From positions 1 through 35,461 of IMG/VR virus record IMGVR_UViG_3300032315_001112: a DNA stretch of 35,461 nucleotides; one strand, given 5' to 3'. The stretch is from a virus. The stretch's first letter is position 1. Every line of letters starts with the position of its first letter. The notes beneath the pieces are model-generated. The model had not been told where the DNA came from and ran no database searches. It saw nothing but the letters and a program-made list of their open reading frames with translations. Shown here piece by piece: positions 22,973-29,335 of this stretch. Both the position numbers and the translations under genes were made by a program.

Positions 22973-23605
22973 AATATCGCCGTCTTCGTCGAACTTGGTC
23001 TCGCCGTCGCGGAACTGCTCGGTGAGGGATTCGTCGCTGGTGAGGTACTCGTGTTCGGCTTCGAGCTGCTTGTAGATCCAGTTAGCAAACTCGCGCATGC
23101 AGGCGGTCAGCTCTTCCTCACCGACGAGAGCACAGTCCATGTACTGCCCGTCAGGCGCGGCGACCTGAACGTCAAGGCTCATCGTGCCGGAATGGCTGTA
23201 GCGCCCCAACGTGGTGATCGTGGCAGACACCGAGCCAATCTCTTCGTCCAGCGCCCAGCCCACGTTCAACACGGTCAGCCGTCGGGCGAGGTCGTGCAGG
23301 GTCTGGTCGCTGTCGCCGATGTGCGCGACAAGCGCGTCGTATGTGTCAGCACGTGGCCGGTACGTGCCCTCGAAGCTAGCGCCATCGCCTTGACTCCAGA
23401 ACCCGCTGAAGTGGATAGCCGGGCCGTGCTTGCCTTTCCTGTCGATGCTGATGCCAAGCAGCTCGGCTATGTGGACAGCGTCTTCGTAGACGTTGCTCCA
23501 CCAGTCGTCTTGCACCCACCAGTTGCGGTAGCGCTCTAGCGCATGCTCCTTCGCCTTCGGGTCGAGGTCGTCGAAGGTAAAACACTCAGCGACCGCGGCC
23601 GGCAT
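22967..23605 (-). CDS. Conserved phage hypothetical protein
   Basis: A 212-aa acidic protein beginning MPAAVAECFTFDDLD (ATG 23605; a TTG four codons upstream is the alternative). It matches a pattern I recognise in many tailed-phage genomes: FDDLDPKAKEHALERYRNWW, a DDWWSNVYEDA segment, then FSGFWSQGDGASFEG. Database entries often call this family an antitoxin of a stability system, but no toxin gene or toxin fold is seen nearby, so I do not use that name. Function unknown. Confidence 0.75.
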   Translation of the reverse strand: MPAAVAECFTFDDLDPKAKEHALERYRNWWVQDDWWSNVYEDAVHIAELLGISIDRKGKHGPAIHFSGFWSQGDGASFEGTYRPRADTYDALVAHIGDSDQTLHDLARRLTVLNVGWALDEEIGSVSATITTLGRYSHSGTMSLDVQVAAPDGQYMDCALVGEEELTACMREFANWIYKQLEAEHEYLTSDESLTEQFRDGETKFDEDGDII

Positions 23606-23609
23606 GGCG

Positions 23610-24008
23610 TCAGCCAAACGCAGCGGCGATGCGCTCCAGCGCGGCTTTGCCGTCCGGCGCCATGATCAAGTCGTCCAGCGCGCTTTGGTAGATGCGGTCG
23701 GCCTCGGCACGGATGATGTCGGCCTGCGCTTCCCAGGCGGCGTGCGCCGCTTCGGCGGCGATCATGGCCTCGGACTTCGGGAAGTCGAAAAGGTTGCCCA
23801 CTTCGGTGTAGGTGTGGGTGTCGGCGACGTACTTCGACTTCAGCTTCGCCTCGCCCGAGCGAATCATGGCGGTCTTCTGTTCGTCGGTGTACTCGGGCGC
23901 CTTGGGCTCTTCGCCGAGCAGCGCCATCATGCGCTGCACGTACTTGGCACGGTGCTGTTCCAGACGCATCGTCGCGTGTTCGACTTGGGCTTTGCTGAGT
24001 GCGGGCAT
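23610..24008 (-). CDS. Helical hypothetical protein
   Basis: A 132-aa, Ala/Glu-rich helical protein (MRLEQHRAKYVQRMMALLGE, AAEAAHAAWEAQADIIRAEA). ATG 24008 follows the VWA-peptidase stop by one base. There is a His/Thr stretch (YVADTHTYTEVGNLF) in the middle. No family recognised; it sits at the end of the MoxR/VWA run and may belong to it. Confidence 0.65.
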   Translation of the reverse strand: MPALSKAQVEHATMRLEQHRAKYVQRMMALLGEEPKAPEYTDEQKTAMIRSGEAKLKSKYVADTHTYTEVGNLFDFPKSEAMIAAEAAHAAWEAQADIIRAEADRIYQSALDDLIMAPDGKAALERIAAAFG

Positions 24009-24009
24009 G

Positions 24010-25128
24010 TCAGACTTCCACTTTCACGGTCTCGCCCCACGGGGCGATCTTGTTGTTGATGGTGCACCACAGGACCGGGTAATCCGGCGGCGCGGCGGGA
24101 AACGGACCTTCGAGGTCCGTCAGGTACACAAGGCACGAGGGCGTGATGCCCTGCTCTTCGAGCCACGCGAACGGCGGCCGGAAGTCCGTGCCGCCGCCGC
24201 CATGACACTTGACCTTGAACGGGTCATCAGGCCCGAGTTCATCGACGTGGTTGACCCGTGCGTCGCACGAGATGACCCAGGTCGTCTCAGGCGTGGCTGC
24301 GTCACGTGCGGCTGCGGTCTCGGCGCTGAATGCGTTGAGCACGCGCTGGCTGATGGAGCCGGAGTCGTCGGTGACGACCACCAGGGTCTGCATGCACTGG
24401 CTGTAGCGGCCGGGCAAGTAGATGCCCATCGCCGCGAACCGCTTGTTGGGCTTCATCCAGTCGAAGCCCTCGCGCGAGCGCTCGGTGATGAAGCGGCGCA
24501 GCAGCGTGCGCCAGTCCGCCTTGTTGTCGAGCAAATGCTCGACGAAGCGGGTCAGCGAGCCGGGCAGCTTGCCAGCCTTGGCGGCGCTGTTGGCAGCCTG
24601 GACGATGGCGACGGCCCACTCGCGGGCCTTGGCGGTCTGGGCGGCTTCGGTGCCCCCGCCGGGTGGAGGCGGCAGCATGGCGTCGAAGCTGCCTTTGCCG
24701 CCGGCACCGGCGCCATCCTCGGGCAGCAGCTCGTACACCTGATCGGCGTACATGCCAGCGTACTTCCCGTCGATGAGCCAACTGTCCGGCACGGTGAAGC
24801 CGGAGTCGCGCAGCAGCCAGTTGATGACGTAGTCGCAGGCGTGATTCCAGCGCTTCGGCTGGCGCACGCCCAGGCGGGCCATGTGCTGAAACATGCAGTG
24901 GCCGACTTCGTGAGCGACGCCGGACTGGCGGACGTTGTCGGAGTTCGTCAGCACCCAGTGCGGGTGGTAGAACAGCGACTCGCCGTCGGTGGCGAGCGTC
25001 GGCGGGTCGAGGTCTTCGCGCTCGACGAGCGGCAGCCGTAGAGCCAGCATGCCCCAGAAGGGCTGGGCCTTGAGCATGCTGAGCCGCGCCTTCATCATGG
25101 CGCGCTCAGCCTTGTTGTTTGGATTCAT
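24010..25128 (-). CDS. VWA-domain putative metallopeptidase (DUF2201-like)
   Basis: A 372-aa protein with two parts. The N-terminal region carries HEVGH (73-77) in SGVAHEVGHCMFQH, the zinc-binding motif of the DUF2201 putative-peptidase family. The C-terminal VWA domain has a MIDAS: DDSGS (254-258, D-x-S-x-S), T314 in HGGGGTDFRP and D338 in YLTDLEG. In bacteria and plasmids this family is paired with a MoxR AAA+ ATPase, which is encoded five genes upstream here. The pair presumably acts as a chaperone or client-remodelling complex. A proline/glycine linker (PPPPGGG, 153-159) separates the halves. Confidence 0.88.
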   Translation of the reverse strand: MNPNNKAERAMMKARLSMLKAQPFWGMLALRLPLVEREDLDPPTLATDGESLFYHPHWVLTNSDNVRQSGVAHEVGHCMFQHMARLGVRQPKRWNHACDYVINWLLRDSGFTVPDSWLIDGKYAGMYADQVYELLPEDGAGAGGKGSFDAMLPPPPGGGTEAAQTAKAREWAVAIVQAANSAAKAGKLPGSLTRFVEHLLDNKADWRTLLRRFITERSREGFDWMKPNKRFAAMGIYLPGRYSQCMQTLVVVTDDSGSISQRVLNAFSAETAAARDAATPETTWVISCDARVNHVDELGPDDPFKVKCHGGGGTDFRPPFAWLEEQGITPSCLVYLTDLEGPFPAAPPDYPVLWCTINNKIAPWGETVKVEV

Positions 25129-25367
25129 GTGGTCTCCGGGTAGCCGTTCAGCTCGCAGTCAACGAGGAAGACAACGAGGCGCTCGTGATACGGCAGCGCT
25201 TCAGGTGGGAGCAGAGCAGGCTGGTCGATGAGGGCGGCCATCGATTCGTGGCCAGACCCCGGGTGAGCAAACCACGCCGTCTCGAACGCAACAGTTTCAG
25301 AATGGCCGTGGTCGGCTATCTCGTTGACCATGTGATGCACTGCTGCTCTATACGGCTTCGGGCCCAC
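25125..25367 (-). CDS. Small protein, tandem paralogue 2
   Basis: An 80-aa product. GTG 25367 has GGAG six bases upstream, two bases after the stop of its paralogue; its own TGA overlaps the VWA-peptidase ATG (ATGA). FETAWFAHPGSGHESMAALI and ALPYHERLVVFLVDCEL align with FRVAWWFHDGTSRESMVWAL and ALPYREYLIAHLVAWEL of the neighbouring gene. Unknown family; two related subunits within the MoxR/VWA operon suggest a link to that complex. Confidence 0.7.
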   Translation of the reverse strand: MGPKPYRAAVHHMVNEIADHGHSETVAFETAWFAHPGSGHESMAALIDQPALLPPEALPYHERLVVFLVDCELNGYPETT

Positions 25368-25369
25368 GT

Positions 25370-25588
25370 TCAGCTCCGACTGAGTTCCCAGGCGACAAGG
25401 TGAGCGATCAGGTACTCGCGGTAGGGCAAGGCTTCATTGCCGAGCGCCCACACCATTGATTCCCGCGATGTGCCGTCGTGGAACCACCAAGCCACCCTGA
25501 ACTTCTTGGCGGCCTCGCCGACGCCAGACGAGAACTGACGGTCGTACTCCATCTGACGCACGGCTTCATCGACCAGCTCGGGGCTCAT
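25370..25588 (-). CDS. Small protein, tandem paralogue 1
   Basis: A 72-aa product. ATG 25588 shares a base with the upstream TGA (TGATG). It shares the pattern W-F-x-H-x-G-x3-E-S-M then L-P-Y-x-E-x-L-x3-L-V-x2-E-L with the next gene (25125-25367), which has a seven-residue insertion, so the two are ancient tandem duplicates. No enzymatic motif visible. Confidence 0.7.
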   Translation of the reverse strand: MSPELVDEAVRQMEYDRQFSSGVGEAAKKFRVAWWFHDGTSRESMVWALGNEALPYREYLIAHLVAWELSRS

Positions 25589-26430
25589 CACCAGTTCATG
25601 CGCGACAGGATGTCGTCGGCCTGATCAGCCACCTTGCGACGCAGGCCCTTGTCCTTCTTGAGCCGGTCGGTGGGCACCAGCAGCGCGTCGATGTCCAGGC
25701 CGAGCTGAGCCAGCACCGGGTCGTTGTTGATGTTGAGCGCCGGCAGCAGGCTCACGAAGTCGCGGGCGTTGCCCATGAGCGACTCGTAGATCTTGCCGTC
25801 CTTGTCGTTGCAGCGCTCGGAGATGCGCTTGACGACGTCCTTGGCGCGCTCGAAGCACTCGCGCACCATGCGCTGCTGACGCTGCTCGTAGTCGGCGGCG
25901 ATCTGGCGTTTGATCTGATCGACGTGCTCGGTGCTGAGCGACACGCGGAAGTCGTCGGCCGTGGCCAGCGGCATGACGCTGATCCTGAAGTCGAACTTGT
26001 CCCGCACCACCGACGCATCGGGGTAGTCCTGCGGGTCGTACATCTTGCCCAGCTCACGGCGGGCCTGCTGCACGTAGTCCGGGTAGTTGCGCACGAAGTC
26101 GAGCACGCAAGCCTCGAAGCGATTCTCCAGCGCGTCCATCTTGGCCTTGTACGTGGGGTACAGCGACGCGGGCATGATGCGGTCGTTGTTGTCGCCCCAG
26201 CCGAGCGTCATCGTGGCGTGCAGATCGCGAGCCTCGGAGACGACGCTCACGATGCCAGCCAGCGAGTCGCGTTGGAGCAAGCTCTTGTTGAAGTTGCCGG
26301 CGCCGTGCTTGGCGTCGTTCTGCGAGACGACGGCGCTGGTCACCTTCTTGTCGCGCTTGCGCGCCTGCCACTGGCTGATGTTCAGCGAGGCCAGCAGAGC
26401 GCGCTGGTGGATGGGCTTCTCGTCGGTCAT
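25588..26430 (-). CDS. DUF3150-like protein of the MoxR/VWA module
   Basis: A 280-aa, helix-rich protein. TLGWGDNNDRIMPASLYPTY, then ENRFEACVLDFVRNYPDYVQ and KMYDPQDYPD, is a layout I associate with DUF3150-type proteins that accompany MoxR and VWA genes on plasmids and phages; that name is given with moderate certainty. The C-terminus (LKKDKGLRRKVADQADDILS) is basic helical. ATG 26430 has AAGGA six bases upstream. A client or adaptor role in the MoxR/VWA complex is inferred from context. Confidence 0.75.
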   Translation of the reverse strand: MTDEKPIHQRALLASLNISQWQARKRDKKVTSAVVSQNDAKHGAGNFNKSLLQRDSLAGIVSVVSEARDLHATMTLGWGDNNDRIMPASLYPTYKAKMDALENRFEACVLDFVRNYPDYVQQARRELGKMYDPQDYPDASVVRDKFDFRISVMPLATADDFRVSLSTEHVDQIKRQIAADYEQRQQRMVRECFERAKDVVKRISERCNDKDGKIYESLMGNARDFVSLLPALNINNDPVLAQLGLDIDALLVPTDRLKKDKGLRRKVADQADDILSRMNW

Positions 26431-26432
26431 GG

Positions 26433-26801
26433 TCAGTCCTTGGTGAGTTCAGCGAAGACCCGCTCAGCGATGTACGCCGCATAGATGCCGCGCATCAGCG
26501 GCGACTTCGCTGCGGACTCGATGAACTTGTCCTTGCGGTAATGTGAGAGATGGTTGAAGCGCTGAAGCTGCGGGCTGCGGAGCTTGCGCAACGCAGCGCG
26601 CATCTGGCGATGACTGTTCTGCTGGTCGCGTATCGACGTGAAACCGTAGTCGATGCCCCAGCGGAGCCCGTCGAGATAGTCGCCGTGCCGGCTGAAGACG
26701 TATGCGTCGAACTGCTTCGCCCAGGCGCGTGGGGCACTATCAATCAGCTTGCATGCATGCTCCATCTTGATCCGCATCTCGACGGCGGTCAGGTCTTTCA
26801 C
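26433..26801 (-). CDS. Hypothetical protein within MoxR/VWA module
   Basis: A 122-aa basic helical protein. GTG 26801 overlaps the MoxR stop (GTGA) and the gene ends two bases before the DUF3150-like start. Notable segments: KMEHACKLIDSAPRAWAKQF and HRQMRAALRKLRSPQLQRFN, then IYAAYIAERVFAELTKD. No family recognised. Confidence 0.65.
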   Translation of the reverse strand: MKDLTAVEMRIKMEHACKLIDSAPRAWAKQFDAYVFSRHGDYLDGLRWGIDYGFTSIRDQQNSHRQMRAALRKLRSPQLQRFNHLSHYRKDKFIESAAKSPLMRGIYAAYIAERVFAELTKD

Positions 26802-27805
26802 CCCAGCACCAAGTCGCGGTGCTCCATGGCGAAGTCACGGAACTCGGGGAGGAGCTTGATGCGCGAGTCGTGGTTCGATGCGTCGCGGCCAAACAGCACG
26901 GTGATTTCCGGCGTGTTCAGTCGCTTGATGTACTTGTAGGCCGCCGGGAAGGTCTTCTCGTCGACCTGCTTGTCCAGCATCGACATCACGGCGTACTTGG
27001 CGCTGAGCTTGTCGGGGACCGGGGCACGGTCCGGGCTGGAGAAGATTTCCTGCGCCGTGGGCAGGCCGACCATGTGGTCAAAGAACGCACGCAGCTCGAT
27101 GCTGACAGCCGGGCCAACCGTGCCGCTGATGAGGTCGTCCACGACGCTGATGGGCGTGCCCTTCTTGGTCGCAGCCTGGAGCAGGCGGTCGAGGTAGACC
27201 CAGGTGCGCGGTGACGGGAACGCTGGCTCCTTGGCGCGGGCATCGAACACGTGCAGCGCCAAGCCCTTCTTGAAGCGCTGGAACGCGATGATGCGCGGGT
27301 CCACGCCGACGGCACGGGCGTAGGCGATCCACTCTTCGAGGTCCGCTTCGACGGTCAAGTGGACCATGCGGTTGGCCAGCGGGCCGGCCATGCGCGTCAC
27401 GTTGGCGCGGTCCTTCTCGGTGTTGCCGGCGGCGATGATGTCCCAGCCCGGCGGCAGCTTGTAGTTGCCGACCTCGTGGGTCAGCATGAGCTGGTAACAG
27501 CTCGCCTGGACCATCTTGTCGGCGAGGTTCAGCTCGTCGAAGAAGAGGATGCCCTTGCCGGCCTTCGGCAAGAAGTCGGCGGGCAGCCAGGTCATGACCT
27601 TCTTGGCCATGTCGGGGGCGGGGAAGCCCTTGATGTCCGTCGGGTCCAGGTTGGCGAGGCGCACGTCGCGCAGCTCGACCTTGCGCTGCTTGGCGAGCGC
27701 GGCGACGCCCTCGGACTTGCCGACGCCGGCCGGGCCCCACAGCATCACCGGGAGGTGGCAGTCGAGGCAGACGTCGGTGGCTTGAATGGCTTGGCTGAGC
27801 TTCAT
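26798..27805 (-). CDS. MoxR-family AAA+ ATPase
   Basis: A 335-aa AAA+ protein: Walker A GPAGVGKS (24-31), Walker B ILFFDE (86-91), sensor 1 AAGN (126-128) and an arginine-rich region after GPLANRM. The AAA core ends near residue 220; the C-terminal part (DHMVGLPTAQEIFSSPDRAP and on) is an accessory lid plus helices. MoxR ATPases work with VWA-domain proteins to remodel or activate clients; here the VWA partner is encoded downstream in the same operon. ATG 27805 has no Shine-Dalgarno; it directly follows four ACACC repeats. A longer reading would run through the structured RNA region and is rejected. Confidence 0.9.
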   Translation of the reverse strand: MKLSQAIQATDVCLDCHLPVMLWGPAGVGKSEGVAALAKQRKVELRDVRLANLDPTDIKGFPAPDMAKKVMTWLPADFLPKAGKGILFFDELNLADKMVQASCYQLMLTHEVGNYKLPPGWDIIAAGNTEKDRANVTRMAGPLANRMVHLTVEADLEEWIAYARAVGVDPRIIAFQRFKKGLALHVFDARAKEPAFPSPRTWVYLDRLLQAATKKGTPISVVDDLISGTVGPAVSIELRAFFDHMVGLPTAQEIFSSPDRAPVPDKLSAKYAVMSMLDKQVDEKTFPAAYKYIKRLNTPEITVLFGRDASNHDSRIKLLPEFRDFAMEHRDLVLG

Positions 27806-27825
27806 GGTGTGGTGTGGTGTGGTGT
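27806..27825 (-). repeat. Four tandem ACACC units abutting the moxR start
   Basis: The plus strand is (GGTGT)x4, read as (ACACC)x4 on the transcript, ending at the base before ATG. It replaces the Shine-Dalgarno position. Pentanucleotide units change length by a non-multiple of three, so slippage would alter leader length but not reading frame of the downstream ATG. Confidence 0.8.
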
Positions 27826-27832
27826 AAAGGAA

Positions 27833-27872
27833 GGGGTCGCCGACCGTACGTGCCTGTCGTGCAGGCGACCCC
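27833..27872 (-). terminator. Terminator/attenuator-like stem-loop before moxR
   Basis: GGGGTCGCC (27833-27841) pairs with GGCGACCCC (27864-27872) over nine bases, and an inner GCCTG/CAGGC (27852-27856/27862-27866) competes. On the minus-strand RNA the 3' arm is followed by UUCCUUU. It sits between the permuted tRNA and the moxR start and could terminate or attenuate transcription into the MoxR operon. Confidence 0.6.
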
Positions 27873-27896
27873 CGGGCTACCAGTGCGTGCTGGTTG

Positions 27897-27911
27897 GATG
27901 ACGACAACGAC
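27897..27911. repeat. 15-bp direct repeat GATGACGACAACGAC, copy 1
   Basis: The plus strand GATGACGACAACGAC at 27897-27911 recurs exactly at 28092-28106. The copies bracket the permuted tRNA on its two sides, 195 bases apart, as would be left by a tandem duplication or by recombination around the tRNA unit. Confidence 0.85.
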
Positions 27912-27919
27912 AACAATGA

Positions 27920-28018
27920 CCCGGCGTCCTACCGCTGAACGAAGAGGTCACTGGGGTCAACGTCACACGTGGCGTTGACCGTGGAGACCCCTGCTGGAGT
28001 CGAACCAGCGTTACCGGG
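27920..28018 (-). tRNA. Circularly permuted tRNA gene (3' half precedes 5' half)
   Basis: Read on the minus strand. 3' half: anticodon-stem 3' strand CCCGG (28018-28014), variable TAAC, T-arm GCTGG-TTCGACT-CCAGC (28009-27993), acceptor AGGGGTC (27992-27986), U73, CCA (27984-27982). Linker of 32 nt with hairpin GGTCAACG/CGTTGACC. 5' half: acceptor GACCTCT (27949-27943), T8 C9, D-arm GTTC-AGCGGTA-GGAC (27940-27926), G26, anticodon-stem CCGGG (27924-27920). All 7 acceptor pairs (one G-U), 4 D-stem pairs (one G-U), 5 anticodon pairs and 5 T pairs form, and U8-A14, G15-C48, G18/G19-T-loop contacts are present. The 7-nt anticodon loop depends on the unknown splice point; a simple join gives TCCACAA, with C at position 33. 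Confidence 0.7.
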
Positions 28019-28091
28019 TTGTGGTCTGTAGTTACAGCACGCACTTCTCACGCAGACGCTGTCAGGCGATACGAGACTCAGTGACCCGTAC

Positions 28092-28106
28092 GATGACGAC
28101 AACGAC
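28092..28106. repeat. 15-bp direct repeat GATGACGACAACGAC, copy 2
   Basis: Exact second copy of the repeat at 27897-27911. It lies between the stop of the 28129-28887 gene and the outer helix of the structured RNA. TGACCCG occurs near both copies as well. Confidence 0.85.
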
Positions 28107-28128
28107 TACGTTGGCCTGAAACTTGGTG

Positions 28129-28887
28129 TCAGGACTCGAACGGGCGCAGCAGGAGCTGCACCAGGGCGTCGCCCAGGTTCGAGTCGCCGACGGCGGTCTG
28201 GTTGGCCCGCATGCGGGCCTGCTTGACTTCGACCAGCATCTCGTCGACGAGCTTGATGGCCTCGGCCTTCTGCACAGCGGTGGCGGCACCGCTGCGCTTG
28301 ATGAGGGTGAACTTGCCCACGGTGTTGTCGCGGGTCGACTCCTTCACCTGGGCCGGGTGCTTGTCGGTGGCCGCTGCCAGCACGACAGGCACCATGACCT
28401 TCTCGGTCTTGGTGGCGTGCTCGGGCGGCGCCACCCAGGTGCCGGTCTGCGGGTCGTGCGCCCAGGTACGGCTGGCGTCCAGCGTCGGCACGGCCAGGAA
28501 GATTTCCTTGACCTTGACGAGCCGCGCCTCCAGGCCCAGGAGCTGATCGACCGGCAGTGCGCTGGCCAGCAGCTCACCGCGGAACACCAAGTCGGCCGTC
28601 GCAGCGCGGTTGGCCTCATTCTTCTGGTGCTGGAGCGTCTCGACCTTGCCGTAGAAGCCCAGCGCGTAGTGGAGCGTATCGCGCACGTTGGTGGGCACGG
28701 CCTTGTTCTCGGCGGCCTGCGCCTCGATGGCCTCGTTCGCCGCGCTGTCTTCCAGCATCTTCAGCGACTTGGTGTGGCCCTCGAAGTAGTGGCTGTTGCA
28801 GAGCTTCTTCAGCGTCTCCTGGTGCAGGGTGTTCCAGGAGGCGTTGACCGTCTTTTCGGCGGCCAGGAGTTCGTGAATGACAGGCAT
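28129..28887 (-). CDS. DUF7873-like conserved phage protein
   Basis: A 252-aa helix-rich protein from ATG 28887, which has AAGGA five bases upstream. The pattern VPTLDASRTWAHDPQTGTWV, then KVMVPVVLAAATDKHPAQV, then a C-terminal KLVDEMLVEVKQARMRAN helix is one I recognise from widespread phage and actinobacterial proteins (DUF7873-type; name from memory). Function unknown. It follows a 460-nt structured leader and precedes the permuted tRNA. The frame upstream of ATG 28887 is open but lies in the inverted repeat and is not used. Confidence 0.8.
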   Translation of the reverse strand: MPVIHELLAAEKTVNASWNTLHQETLKKLCNSHYFEGHTKSLKMLEDSAANEAIEAQAAENKAVPTNVRDTLHYALGFYGKVETLQHQKNEANRAATADLVFRGELLASALPVDQLLGLEARLVKVKEIFLAVPTLDASRTWAHDPQTGTWVAPPEHATKTEKVMVPVVLAAATDKHPAQVKESTRDNTVGKFTLIKRSGAATAVQKAEAIKLVDEMLVEVKQARMRANQTAVGDSNLGDALVQLLLRPFES

Positions 28888-28913
28888 GGTGGTCCTTGAT
28901 GAGTTGAAGGTGA

Positions 28914-29014
28914 ACCGAACAGTGGTGCAGGCAGACTCACGTCGTGCTGACACACTCCGCTTCCCGATGTCAGTCGAGAGCGCACAGCGCTTCCTACCTG
29001 CACCACTGTTCGGT
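28914..29014. repeat. 18-bp perfect inverted repeat
   Basis: ACCGAACAGTGGTGCAGG (28914-28931) is the exact complement of CCTGCACCACTGTTCGGT (28997-29014), with 65 bases between. It lies 26 bases upstream of the ATG at 28887, inside its putative leader. No transposase or target-site duplication accompanies it. Confidence 0.9.
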
Positions 29015-29259
29015 CATTGGTCCCCGCTTCTCTCCCGGGGTGGTCACGCAGCGAGTTATGTGCTGTTCCTTGCCAGGGGACTGGCTACCCCTCGGCTCAC
29101 ACTGGCGAACTGCGTGTTGCCGTTGGTTTGAAGTTGGATCAGCCCAGCAAATCGGTGACCCAGGACGGGGTCGTGCGCCCTGACAGACGACCAAGTGTTT
29201 CGTCGTTTGCCAGAGCCCTATCTGTCCGGCTCCACCTCGTGCACAGGCAGACCCGGAGT

Positions 29260-29298
29260 GATCCAACACATGAAGCTCTAAGCCTCATGTCTTGGATC
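29260..29298. repeat. Inverted repeat containing TTGGATC
   Basis: GATCCAACACATGA (29260-29273) pairs with TCATGTCTTGGATC (29285-29298) at 13 of 14 positions around an 11-nt loop. Its right arm overlaps copy e of the 17-bp element, so the same half-site occurs in both orientations here. Confidence 0.75.
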
Positions 29299-29308
29299 GA
29301 AATTGGAT
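29292..29308 (-). promoter_or_regulatory. Recurrent 17-bp element, copy e
   Basis: The plus strand reads TTGGATCGAAATTGGAT. It is about 400 bases upstream of the next minus-strand start (28887), unlike the other copies, and would initiate or control the structured leader. AAGAAT precedes it in transcription direction. Confidence 0.45.
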
Positions 29309-29312
29309 TCTT

Positions 29313-29335
29313 GGACAAGGCTTCGAGCCTCGTCC
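29313..29335 (-). terminator. Hairpin after the DUF2591 gene
   Basis: On the minus-strand RNA GGACGAGGCU-CGA-AGCCUUGUCC forms a 10-bp stem with one G-U pair, 12 bases past the stop at 29348. No U-tract follows (AAGAAUCC). It may stabilise the 3' end of the upstream message or act with a factor-dependent terminator. Confidence 0.4.

Larger units (their letters stand above)
27882..28045 (-). ncRNA. Structured RNA enclosing the permuted tRNA (outer 11-bp helix)
   Basis: On the minus strand AGTGCGTGCTG (28045-28035) upstream of the 3' tRNA half is perfectly complementary to CAGCACGCACT (27892-27882) downstream of the 5' half. The helix therefore closes the two free flanks at the anticodon end of the tRNA fold. 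Between it and the anticodon stem, TTGT (27916-27913) can pair with ACAA (28022-28019), leaving TCA bulged on one strand and about GACC on the other, roughly like a bulge-helix-bulge. The 323-nt non-coding gap that contains it is exceptional in this otherwise overlapping gene block. Confidence 0.65.

Noticed and set aside
22967-23605. Antitoxin of a toxin-antitoxin system
   Set aside because: That label is sometimes attached to this family, but no toxin gene is adjacent and no antitoxin DNA-binding fold is visible.
27882-28045. Permuted two-piece tmRNA
   Set aside because: No G3-U70 pair, discriminator U not A, a real D-stem and anticodon stem are present, and no tag-like reading frame follows the 5' half.
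27860-28110. Group I intron or permuted intron-exon arrangement around the tRNA halves
   Set aside because: Flanks are only ~100 nt and show no P/Q/R/S core; not enough sequence for an intron.
28914-29014. Insertion sequence ends
   Set aside because: The inverted repeat encloses only 65 bases, with no transposase and no target duplication.
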